The notes under the pieces are model-generated. The model searched no databases, was not told the origin of the DNA, and saw only the letters and a list, made by a program, of their open reading frames with translations. Shown here piece after piece: positions 1 to 9,598 of a stretch of 64,000 bases of DNA. Every line of letters starts with the position of its first letter. The first letter of the stretch is position 1. A program made the position numbers and the translations under genes. The DNA comes from Gnetum montanum (Eukaryota > Streptophyta > Gnetopsida > Gnetales > Gnetaceae): NCBI GenBank assembly GCA_015680685.1, contig MNCI01033650.1, positions 825,737 through 889,736 on the forward strand, written 5' to 3'.

Positions 1-1421
1 ATCGATAGTAGGAAAAAGAAGACAACAATAGCACTCAAACATGCATATAACCTACTGCTTAGCTTACCAAGTTTATATGATAACAGGAATGGCGAAAGAC
101 TAACTAGGACATCTCCAATGGTGATCGGTTTGAAAGGTGCCCATCCCTCATCCAACCAGCTAAACTCCTTGCATCTGTTGTAGAGATTGGGATACAGATC
201 TAGATAGGTGTGGTACTCACCCCCCCTTCCATTGACCTATCACACCTACATGCATATTCTCAGTGGAAGAAAACTCTCGTAGCGCCATATGTGCTATTTT
301 CAATGCATCCGTATCACTGTGAAGTCCCTTTTCATTGATCTAAAACCTAGTAACAAAAACATGCCATTAACATTTAGCTAGCGTAGCAAACATCGCATAA
401 TACAATGGAACATAGCTACAAAACTCACCCGCCAGCATAGTAGATGGTTCTTGATGGGTTTTGGAAACACGTTTCCATATGACATGCAATAAATAATGTG
501 TTGTAAGGATGGCAGCAGTTGTACTTAGGCATGTCCCAAATCCAAGCCAAATGCCTCAAATTTTTGGGGCACTGACTAGATCCTTCTCCTTGTCTACTTC
601 TAATTTTTCCATCTATTAAAAACCTCAGAATACCCTGGCTTACCATAGGCAATAGGGTTTCTACTATAGTAGCTGCTACCTCCTCTTCCAGGTGTGACCA
701 AATGATCACATTGAAGTGTGGGAGGAGGAATTGTAGGAACTCTTGTGCTTTGTCCCTAAACCAGATCCCCTGATCTCCCACATGTGTATGAGGAGGAGGA
801 ACATGGGCCACTGGTCTGTTCACACAGCATAGGACCCCTAAAATTTCTAGAATAATTAGAACTAGCCTTAGTGCTACCCTACACAACACAACAACAAATG
901 TTAGCATCATTTCTGAATGCAATAAACACATAGCGTAGCAAAAATTAGTATTCTAGCAAATAGCGTAGCATAATCCTCTTCTTGCATATAGTGTAGCAAA
1001 AAAAATGAAAGCAATAGTGTAGCAAAAATAGCCTAGTGTAGCAACAAAGCGATTAACCCTAACAAAAGCGGTTAACATTATGCCTTAATAGAACACATGT
1101 CACACTACCACATCACACATGGCCAAACCCTCTTGAGGATCCTACGCTACGCCATTTGAAAGTCAAGTAGCCTAAATCATCCAAGTCTCTATGGTAATGA
1201 TAGCCACAGCATTGGTAGTCTAGGAGACCTTGCATGCAACTTTAGCATAGTGTTTATACATTCGTCGTAGCCAAAATGGCAATAGCGACGGTGTAGAAGC
1301 CAAACAAAGACAACATGATGACAAAAAACATGGACAGCCAAAGCTAAATCACAGAAAACAAAAGCAAGAAAAACAAAAAATGAATAATATAAGAACGACA
1401 AAATAGAAGAATCATAGCAGC
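1..1421 (-). pseudogene. Antisense accessory gene of Tat-type element E0, exons 2-3 and part of intron 1 (cut by window edge and by element Y)
   Basis: This is the most left-hand of three related copies of an unrecognised multi-exon gene; the others are at 34374-38794 and 50388-54577. Exon 2 runs 878 down to 429 (450 nt) and is open, encoding a motif NPSRTIYYAGG at its end. It is preceded by an acceptor (TTGTGTAG) and followed by a donor (GTGAGT). Exon 3 runs 346 down to 68 (279 nt), with acceptor CTAG and donor GTAAGC. Its first codons include an in-frame TAG, so the copy is probably dead. Positions 879-1421 correspond to intron 1 and are truncated by element Y at 1421; exon 1 is missing. 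Exon sizes and splice sites match the other copies. No known domain is recognised and the function is unknown. The gene runs opposite to its presumed host element, whose pol end at 7696-7911 is on the plus strand. Confidence 0.72.
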
Positions 1422-2286
1422 TAATGAGTGGCGAGGTACCCCTACACTTAACCATATGAATACGAGCGTTTTCACGCTCGATCCGGTCAAACTCCGCAGA
1501 TGGACTAGTTGTGGCACCTAGACAATTATCCTTAGGCCACAGTTCACTATCTTCCCACCTGGACTAGTATTATATTTGTCACATATGGTTTAGTCTAAAG
1601 TGAGTTGTATGATGGGTTTCTACTCTAATGCTACTCCTGAAGACAATGGAAGGTAATATTAACTAAGCTAGGAGGGAAAGGGTAGGAAAATCTAATCTAG
1701 CCTAAGTGTGATGAGCAGGCATTCCTTGATCATCCGTACACATCTTGGACTTCATGCATGACTACCACTGGGATTACCAAGGGCAGATCCTAGGTACACC
1801 ACTGGGTTACCAAGTAGTCACAGTTAAATGCTCGTAATCAAGTCGTACTCATTCCACGTTCTAGGAGATAAGGGTAAGAGACTAATTAAGAAAGTAGTAA
1901 ATAAAAATTAAATAAATAAAAAAAATTGAATGATGTAATGATGAAGTAATCTTGATCTTTATTTCCAGTCATGTGCATGTCCAAGTATAGCACACTCGAA
2001 TAAAGGATGTCGTACAATTACATTCACCACACTGCGGGCAAACACTGGAAAATAATCTATCTCTGGAAGGGGAAAATTGTCAGAGCTTTGCTAAGGAACT
2101 AAACTAGATCCTAAAACTAGGAAAGCTACCTCTTATTTATAGACATTGAGGTAGGTTGCGATATCGCGTATGTGATATCGTGATAGGCTACGATATCACG
2201 GCCACTGCGATATCACGACCACTGCAACAATAGGGCTGTGATATGATGGTTGCGATATCACAACCAAGCAAATTCATGACTCATCA
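1422..2286 (-). repeat. 3' LTR of element Y
   Basis: About 865 bp; starts TGATGAGTCATG on the minus strand (2286) and ends near CTCATTA (1422). Its 1432-1510 part matches 5335-5410 and its 1860-2160 part matches 7280-7600, which pairs it with the 5' LTR. It carries a TATTTATA box (2134-2141, TATAAATA on the minus strand) and several GATATC palindromes at 2157-2265. Confidence 0.75.
2157..2265. repeat. Cluster of GATATC palindromes in LTR Y
   Basis: The sequence TGCGATATCACG and close variants recur about six times at short spacing, just upstream (minus strand) of the TATA-like box at 2134-2141. A second cluster sits at the matching place in the other LTR (7593-7690). The repeated palindrome upstream of a TATA box suggests a protein-binding array or hairpin, which is inference. 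Confidence 0.6.
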
Positions 2287-2635
2287 TACCCCCATGACTG
2301 AATGAAAACTCGTCCTTGAGTTAAAGTGAGAACAAGCATCATTGATTACACAGTGGATAGGTATGGGATTATTGACTGACTAGAATGGATTCATGCTGCA
2401 GTGTGGAGTTAGAACAAAATTGAGACACAACACAAAAGAAAATCCTATGATTATAAAATGGTGGAACTCATGTAGTTCCTAGTGGTGGTGGCTCCTCCAT
2501 TAGTGTCTTTCCCTTTTCTTGAGCTCTAGGTTTTAGAATTTGATGGCGTTGAAGTATGGCCTAGAGTTTCTCCTCTTGTAAGGACATGAGTGCCTTGGAA
2601 TGCATGCAAGTTTGTGCTTGTTCCATAGAGGCAGC

Positions 2636-3064
2636 CTAGTTAGCCTTCTCTTTTTCTTTTTCCACCCTTTTATTCTCTATCAACAGTTTATTAGGTTGCT
2701 CGATTTTGAAGGTATCTAGTTGGTTTTGAGAAATCTTTGGCCCTGTATTCAAAAGGTTTAATACTTCTAAAATGGCTTGAATAGAGAAATCAATAGTCAC
2801 ACCACAAATGTTAACCATGGTACCTTCTTCTTCATTGTGCCAATATTGTTTCGTTTCCCCTAAGTACCAGGCACCGCTTTCAGAGAGGGTATCTCCTGCT
2901 TCTGCCTACCTGGACCTTACGATAGGAGGATCTTCTTGATGAAAGTTGAATGATTGTTCCTCCTGTTCTGCATGTTGTCCAGTAGGATCTTGTCTTCCAC
3001 CTCTTTGAGATTGTTTGATCGCACCTTGAGCAGGACCTTCCTGTTGTCCATGTTTCGGGGCCAT
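2636..3064 (-). pseudogene. Broken gag-like reading frame of element Y
   Basis: A frame starts at an ATG at 3064 (MAPKHGQQEG) and continues in register through one in-frame TAG after about 52 codons, then to a stop at 2636, about 140 codons in all. The first part is rich in Gln, Glu, Gly and Arg; the second part is hydrophobic then lysine/glutamate rich (KRVEKEKEKA), suggesting a coiled coil. It lies where a gag would be expected on the minus strand of element Y, but no CCHC knuckle or gag core is visible. The assignment rests on position only; it may be an unrelated open stretch. Confidence 0.35.
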
Positions 3065-4864
3065 CTGCAATCACACGGGACCAATTGTTAGTAAGGTTGT
3101 TACCAAAGTTAGGTTATACCTTACTGCTTGCCTTAATAGATTTACTTTATTTATGTGTGATGTTAATTATTGGAAGAACATGTCCTCAAATGATTATAAT
3201 GTTGAGTCCTCTTTGCTTAGGTGGTTTCCCAATTTAGTTTTCTGGTATAGCTAAGGGGATGAAATTATTTTTGACACATTTTATTCTTTATTTTATAACT
3301 AATTACCCTTAATAATGTCCTTTGGGTAATGAGGAATTTCAAAAAAAAATTTATGCACTATTCGGCATGTGCCCCTTCCCCATGACTGAGCTGAACACTC
3401 TGGGTTCAAGTAGGTTCAAACGGAATGAAAGTCAGAGTACCAACGAGCGAGTTATGGATATGAAAGCAAGGGACATGAAATCGTGTGTTCTAGAGAGAAC
3501 TTGAAAAACTTCTCCTGTGCAAACAATTGAAAATGATGTTGATTAGCACAGGGGGGTCACGTATATATATTTTCATTGAAGTTAGGGCACTTAGAGAATG
3601 TACCAAATTTTTAATTTTTCTTTGAAATTAAACAATGTAAACTAAGGACATCTGGATGATTGTTAAAGGGTTCTAGGGTAATTCAACTAGTTCTGAAGGC
3701 ATGAAAATTATGATGGTGTGGAATTTATCAATAAGGACCTCGGATTGTAGAGAAAAAGGTTATATCATGATTCATAGGAATGTTGAATTGGAGGGATAGT
3801 AATAAGGGAAAGAATATCATAAACAATACACTGAGGGTAATAAATGGTGTGTGTGAGCAATGTCATAAGTGAAGATTATAAAAGATTACACAAGTGGGTC
3901 CTCCCCAAAGTAGGTTCCAACATATAATGCCCTTGTGTAACCACACTTAAAGTGTCCATGGGTACTAGAATGGTTAAATGTAATCCACACTACGTCCACA
4001 AAACACACACATGTAAATATCACCGAAATGAGATGAAGATTCTATGCTACATGGGAAACAAGCTACAATTACACAAAGATTGAGATGAGACAAAGTATAG
4101 AAGGGAGCATAGAGATCGGGACATAAGGTAACTGACCCAAGGCACAGTGAATCCTACATGAAAGGCATGATTAACATGTCATTAACCTATCGTTCCAAGA
4201 TTAGGACCAAGTCCATCCTTCTAATCAGTGACATCGCATTGTTTCATCCCATGATGAAAAACTATGAGAGTACCATAACAACAAGGCGTACGATCACTTG
4301 GCGTTTCATCTAAGGGAGGAGTGATTTTTGTTTTGTGGCAATTTTCTTCTTTTTTTTTCTTTTTGAATACTGAATCCAGAGAAGCTGCCAACCTTCAGGC
4401 ATGGGTGCATGTCTTTCCAGTGGAATGCCCTAGAACAGCATTTGATTTTTGAGTGCCCTTTTAATTACTCTTACTCCCATTTTTCATTAGATCTACAAGG
4501 ATCTTAGTACAATCACATTGCATGATAACTCCCATAGATGTCACCAAAGAGAATCTGCAAGTCCCCTTGATGTCACATCCTAATCATTCCCTCTTGGTCC
4601 ATCCTTATTCATTCTCGGTACAATGAACACAAAATTAATTTTAAGTTTTAAGAATTTCAAGAATATCATTGTACCCTCGAACAGAACATCTTTATTTGTA
4701 GAATGGATGAGTGGGTGTAATGGGCTCACTGTCAAAATAATTGCTCACTCATGACNAAAATTAAAGAAAATAAAAAGTGGTTATTAATCCTGCTTGTTAT
4801 TAGAATGGGGGATATCCCTCATAGCTAAACGGTTGAGGATGGCACAGATTAATAACTGACAATT
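3065..4864 (-). other. Internal leader of element Y, no gene seen
   Basis: AT-rich sequence with no convincing reading frame on either strand; the only frames are about 60 codons and show no known domain. One N stands at 4756. It lies between the tRNA-linked primer site at 5323 and the gag-like frame at 3064, so it is best read as a long untranslated leader of element Y. Confidence 0.4.
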
Positions 4865-5214
4865 GGGATCCTTGCATCTTGGAAATGGTGGGGCTCGGTC
4901 ATACTTACCCCATCGAGTTTCACACACTTGATTATAATAAGCATAGTGGGGCAATTTTTCCGATGTAGTTCCTGGATAACGAGTTGACCCACTATAATGT
5001 TTCTAACCATTAGATGGTATGCAAGGATTAATAAATGAAGGTTGAGGATCCTTGCATGTTGGAATTATTGGAACTAGTCCATACTTACCCCATTGGGGTT
5101 CACACACTTGATTGTAGTAAGCTTAGTGGGGCATTTTATATGATGTAGTTCCTGGATAACGAGTTGACCCACTATGATATTTGTGACCATTAGATGGTAT
5201 GCAAGGATTGGGTT
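4865..5214. repeat. Tandem duplication, two copies of about 180 bp
   Basis: The block beginning GATCCTTGCAT at 4868 recurs at 5048, and both copies continue through ACTTACCCCAT, CACACACTTGATT and GATGTAGTTCCTGGATAACG to ATGGTATGCAAGGATT. The two copies differ by scattered substitutions. They lie inside element Y directly before the tRNA-like sequence. Confidence 0.85.
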
Positions 5215-5249
5215 GATGCCTCCCATGGTTGTATTCATTGGGTCGTATG

Positions 5250-5323
5250 ATCATTGTAGTATAGTGGTGAGTATTCCCACTTGTCATGCGGGCGACTGGG
5301 TTCGATCCCCAACAATGGTGCCA
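5250..5323 (+). tRNA. tRNA-Asp(GTC)-like pseudogene with encoded CCA, joined to LTR Y
   Basis: The plus strand reads as a near full-length plant-type tRNA-Asp: acceptor halves ATCATTG and CAATGGT pair, box A and box B regions (TAGTATAGTGG and GGGTTCGATCC) are intact, and the anticodon loop TTGTCAT carries GTC. The anticodon stem has one A-C mismatch and the variable/T-stem region is about one base short, so it is probably not functional. The DNA continues with CCA (5321-5323), which nuclear plant tRNA genes do not encode, and one base later begins the outer end of LTR Y. Read on the minus strand, the last 18 bases are a normal tRNA-Asp primer-binding site (TGGCACCATTGTTGGGGA), but complementarity runs on through the whole tRNA. 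Confidence 0.8.
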
Positions 5324-5474
5324 ATGATGAGTGGTGAGATACCCCTACACTCAACCATACGAATACAAGCATAGCATGTATGATCTGGTCGAACTCTGCA
5401 GACTAAGTGCCTACACGCACATGGAACACTTAGGGTTAATCATTCGTTATCTTCCCAGACTTACTTGTAGTTGT

Positions 5475-7013
5475 TGTAATGATGAAAAATGTCAGTAGCT
5501 GGAATACCAAATAAAATCCGTGTATATAATCTTAACCATAGATCCGTGCGAGGGCTATGATGGAGAAAATGAATCCGTAGTGCCTTGAACAATCTTGTCG
5601 ATCAAACAGGGACTTACTAAATTAGTAAACTGATGGAGATTACGAATGTTGCGTGGAACGATTCAATTTGATGGGTTGCAAAATGAGAGAAAAATAATGT
5701 AGATGAATTATAACAATGATAACGCTAATACGGTAAGAGGAAGCAGACACGAGAGAAATGCGTGATTTCAAGATCTATGCTTTCACTTGAAGAATGAATA
5801 TTTTGTATACCATGTTACACTGGGGAGACCCTGATCGCTTTGTGCGAAGCAAACACAAAATAACAAGAAAGCTGTCTAAGTAGAAGTACAGAATGGAGTC
5901 TGATCTACCTCGTAGGCCAGAGATGGGATGCAAGGAAGGTCAAGTTCTAACGTCTATCGATCAACTGCTTCTGATCAATAGAGCTTGCAAACCGTGCCAG
6001 ATGGTCTCTCGATCTCTGATCTGCTCCTTTTGCCTTGAGTAGTCTCTGCTCAGAACTGCCAATGATCACCAATGGAGAAAGTTGTGTCTTCACCAAAGGG
6101 GCAATCGCTCCTGCTGCCAATGCTCAAGAAAATGTTTCCTGTCTTTGTTACAAGATAGTGCTACCAAAAGATTGCCAAAAATGCTGCTCTCTTTCTCTAT
6201 CTCTCTCTGTATCTCCGTCCTCTATTTTTCTTCGCCAACTGGGATATTTATAGGTTTGACAATATGTGGAGAAGGCATGGCTGTGATGACATGTGTTTCA
6301 AACCTTTCAGAAGATCGTTGACTTGACCATCCTCGTGTTGAAATTCGTGACTACGCACAATACGCGCATCTGCGTATTGTTCGTATGGGTGATAAATGTG
6401 GGTCGGGCATGTCTCAGTTGATTTTGGGCTACATTACCCTCGTTCGCATTGTGTCGCATGCCAGAGCGTAATAAAGTACAAAATTAATGGACTCAAGTTG
6501 CTTTACGCTCATTCACGCTGCCAAGCATAGTGAAGCATAAACAATGATTAACTTGGTGATGGATTATGCTGACATATGCTGCGTTGTGTAACGAGCATAA
6601 CTTGATCTGTTGCGCTTCCTTTGGATTTTCTTTGATGTTTTCGAAGCTCGTTATGCTGCCTTGTGTAACAGAGCGTAAATATGGCCTTGGACAAAAGACT
6701 TAGCAGAATACATGAGAGATCGCATATTACGCTGCTTAGGCCTTAGGCTTCGCCAAATCTACTGAAGTAAACCACATTCTAATGTCAGACTATGTTACGC
6801 TGAGCGTCATTACGCTACATTGTGTACTATAGCGTAAAGACAGAAAACATAGTAAGATAAGAAATCTGCAAAAGGAAACCAAAGTCTTGATGCCGTGCAC
6901 CTCTTTGCCTTGCCCTGCCTTGCCTTGTTCTCCTTTCTGGAATTTTGTCATGTACTTTTGTCTGAATCATGAATCTTCGCCTGAGGTCGACTCACAATTT
7001 TGACGGTGTTTCA
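5475..7013 (-). mobile_element. Solo LTR of the E4 family, with target duplication GTTGT
   Basis: This 1539-bp LTR in minus orientation closely matches the E4 5' LTR at 58080-59624; the stretch at 6900-7013 differs from it at only about one base in ten. On the minus strand it begins TGAAACACCGTC and ends CATCATTACA. It is flanked by GTTGT at 5470-5474 and again at 7014-7018, a perfect 5-bp target duplication, and there is no internal sequence, so it is a textbook solo LTR left by recombination. It contains a TATTTATA box (6245-6252) and many TTACGC/GCGTAA inverted motifs. Confidence 0.93.
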
Positions 7014-7592
7014 GTTGTCATGGTGTATGGTTAAGTAAGTATGAGGTATATGATTTTTATAGCTTTTTATGTTTTTTTCTCCTATGCTAACAAGGTGAAG
7101 GGTTGAGAAACTAATTACTAACTCTAACTAATGAACTAAGTTTAAATTACCTAGCGTCAGCATCCGTTCCCACTTACCATACACACCCTGAACCGATGCA
7201 ACCGTAGCTACCAAACGCTAATTGTTGCTGGGATCACCACACGTAACACACGTGCTCGAAGCGGTTGTACTGAGGCACTTAACTAGGAGAGAAGGGTTGA
7301 TAGAGGAAGCAGTAAATAACAGATAATAAATAATAATAAATAAATAATAGTAAATAAAATCCTAATTAGCCTATTCCATGCACTACAAGGTTTGTCTTTA
7401 TTGCCATACACAAACTTGTGTTCAGGTACAATGTTGCTTGAATAAAGATCTATTCACTTTAGGACTCCTACTGTGGGCACATGGAAAATATTCTATCTCT
7501 AGAGTGATCAATCTACCAAAGTTTCCCTACTATTTAGCCTAGGATGAGGAAACAAGGGAGAGTTGCCTCTTATTTATAGATATGACGACGCA

Positions 7593-7690
7593 CCGCAATA
7601 TCACGTACGCGATATCGCAGGGGAGGATGCGATATCACAATGGCCACAATATCGAGTACATGATATCGCAGCCCATGCAATATTGCATCC
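7593..7690. repeat. GATATC palindrome cluster in the second LTR Y copy
   Basis: Several GATATC or near-GATATC palindromes recur (for example CGTACGCGATATCGC and ATGCGATATCACA), upstream on the minus strand of the TATA-like box at 7571-7578. This matches the cluster at 2157-2265. Confidence 0.55.
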
Positions 7691-7695
7691 CATCA

Positions 7696-7911
7696 AGCAT
7701 CATGTAGACCTACATTGATGGCTGATTAAAAAGGGGGACCTAGTCCTCAAAGCTGTACAGGAACACGTAGAAAAGTTTTCGGGCAAATTGGGAAGGTCCA
7801 TTTGTATTCATGAAAGCCTACGAGAATGGAGCCTTCAAGCTGGTAGACATAGATGACAGAGAGTTTGCAAATCCTATGAACCATTTATACTTGAAGCTAT
7901 ACTATGTCTAA
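7696..7911 (+). pseudogene. C-terminal end of Tat-type pol (integrase C-terminus), left end cut by element Y
   Basis: Homologous to the last about 70 codons of pol in E1 (24639-24850), E2 (42905-43120) and E3 (46275-46490): the frame includes GPFVFMKAYENGAFKLVD-like sequence, then a NHLYLK motif, then a TAA at 7909-7911. The upstream part of pol is absent; the left edge adjoins LTR Y at 7695. It is probably the same plus-strand element as the antisense gene at 1-1421, with about 4 kb of pol lost, but two separate elements cannot be excluded. Confidence 0.75.
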
Positions 7912-7924
7912 TATAGAAGCAAGG

Positions 7925-8235
7925 TAAGCATCCATAGTCTACTACGACTCTAAACTGGCATCCATAATCTGCTACGACTATACACTAGCATCCATAGTCC
8001 ACTACGACTATAAACTGGCATCCATAGTCCACCACAACTATAAACTAGCACACATAGTCTTCCATGACTATAAACTAGCACAGAACATCTGCTATGATGA
8101 TAAACTAGTGTAGAAGGTCCGCTATGACCTTAAACTGGCCCATCCACCATCCACTACAATGATAAACTAGCACAGCGGTCTGCTAGGACCTTAAACCAGT
8201 ACACCAGATGGTCTACCAGGACCTTAAACTAGGTT
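7925..8235. repeat. Post-pol repeat array of E0
   Basis: About nine imperfect units of about 30-40 bp carrying the pattern CATAGTCCACTACGACTATAAACTGGCA follow the pol stop directly; later units drift to GGTCTGCTAGGACCTTAAACC. Equivalent arrays follow pol in E1 (24305-24630), E2 (43140-43307) and E3 (45950-46262). Confidence 0.85.
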
Positions 8236-9598
8236 TGTGGCACAACATTCCAAATTCGCATCCACCATCACTCAAATAAGTGAGCGTGCATAGTGCCTAT
8301 GTGGGGTGGGGCATAACAGTTCTAGAACATAGTTCACAATGATAAGAGAACACCCTGTAGAACATATGCTACACTACTACCCCTAGCATCTTGCTAATCC
8401 TCTGGAGATATCATTGGACATCTTGCTGACCTTCCAGAGCTACTGTCACTACATCCTATTGCCCTAGCAGTAGCTTCCATTATCAGCACCTGCTGTTGGA
8501 GTCCTAGCACTATTATGGCCCAGCCACAATGTTGCTACCCTCCAGCTCCTGCCATAGCCTAAGCTCAATAGATATTCAGCTATTAGGCCTCTTCTCTTAT
8601 AGTTGGACTACATGATGTTTGCCTTATGAGGGGACTCCTAAGCACTCACATCATCACAACTCCTAGTCCTCTTGGCGTTAGCCCCTTCAGTTTGTTGCTA
8701 TCAGGATCACTACTAGCCTTCCTACTTTGGATGTTGCATGCCTTAGGAACAATGCCTACCACTTCGGAAATGTCTAAAGTAAGACATTTTCCTAACTGCA
8801 CTTCATGGTTACATTTCTCTGGTCTGCTTCCTATTACACCTGCAAGGTATGAGCTGAGATGGTGTCGATCAAAGATGTGTTTCACTCGGAGGACAGGACA
8901 CTACAACATTCTGAGGTGATCGCCCTGACTAGTCGAGCTACTTGGGAGTGCACATCCTACCCTTTCTCATTACCCTTGGTCATTTTTCTTCTTACACCTA
9001 TAGTTTTCCCTTTAACTCCTCCTTTACAAGCTTTCCCAATGCATGAAAAGCCCTTCCATATGCTCAAACGAAATGTCCATGATGCACGTAATGCAACTTG
9101 CCGCATGGGAAGCATCTGTAGGCAGGTCAAAACCCCACATGGATGTAACGCAACTCATCCCAGGGAGGAAACACCTATCCTACAACAATAAGGTTGTTTG
9201 CAAATGAATATCACTAAATAACAAAAGAAAAGCACACAAGCATAACAAATCTCCAAAAAAAACAAAAAGAAAGCTCGAAAAGAAAGAAAAAAAAGTGTGT
9301 GCCTAAAACAAGTGGCACATCAGTTGTCTTACAATGATCACCTCTAAGCATCCCAACGAGAGGTCAGAAGCTAGTAGAAGAAAGATACCTCGTCATGCTA
9401 ATTACCTCATAAGCACTCCAATGAGGGATCACACAACAATTCATATTTCCTTCTCTGGAACCTATCCCCTAAAATCCACCGTTTTCTTCCTTTTTCCTAC
9501 ATAGCTATCCTGGTACTTCCAAGCATAGCAAAGCAACATCTGAGCAACCACTGAAGAGTGATGTCAGTTTCTTTCCCTTCATGGTGTTTCATATTCTT
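8236..9598 (+). other. 3' internal region of E0, conserved but with no conserved protein frame
   Basis: This stretch matches the E1 3' region 22921-24304 read on the opposite strand; for example, 9027-9190 and 23285-23500 are clearly alike. Open frames of up to about 110 codons exist (8626-8919, 8859-9191), but the matching E1 and E3 sequences do not keep them open, so I treat the region as a long 3' untranslated region. A deletion at about 9598 has removed the polypurine tract and the start of the LTR. Confidence 0.55.

Larger units (their letters stand above)
1422..7695 (-). mobile_element. Element Y: non-autonomous LTR retrotransposon, minus orientation, with nested solo LTR
   Basis: Two diverged direct copies of an LTR (1422-2286 and 5325-7695, the latter split by a solo LTR) flank about 3 kb of internal sequence. 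Read on the minus strand, the LTR starts TGATG and ends CTCATCA. Just inside the 5' LTR is a tRNA-Asp-complementary primer site at 5323, and a purine-rich tract with CATGGGGGTA lies just before the 3' LTR at about 2287-2300. No RT, RNase H or integrase is visible inside, only a short broken gag-like frame, so the element looks like a LARD-type derivative. The 5-bp flanks (GCAGC left, AGCAT right) do not match, so the insertion has been rearranged or boundaries are off by a few bases. Solo-LTR insertion and LTR divergence show it is old. Confidence 0.72.
5325..7695 (-). repeat. 5' LTR of element Y (split at 5474/7014 by a solo LTR)
   Basis: The two LTR parts are 5325-5474 and 7014-7695, together about 827 bp after removing one target duplication. 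The outer end starts TGATGAGTGG on the plus strand next to the tRNA CCA. The other end is CATCCCATCA at 7695. A TATTTATA box (7571-7578) and GATATC-type palindromes (7593-7690) are at the same relative positions as in the 3' LTR. Confidence 0.72.

Noticed and set aside
3075-3095. Primer-binding site near ATTGGTCCCGTGTGATT in front of the gag-like frame
   Set aside because: No LTR end is found beside it, while a true tRNA-complementary site adjoins LTR Y at 5323.
5250-5323. Functional nuclear tRNA-Asp gene
   Set aside because: Encoded CCA, a stem mismatch, a missing base near the T-arm and direct joining to an LTR all indicate a retrotransposon-derived copy.
7925-8235. Regular repeat-spacer pattern like a CRISPR array
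   Set aside because: The units are contiguous imperfect repeats without unique spacers, and the context is a plant retrotransposon.
8626-9191. Possible additional protein (envelope-like or other) in the 3' region of E0
   Set aside because: The frames are not open in the homologous E1 region and no signal peptide plus transmembrane layout is shared.
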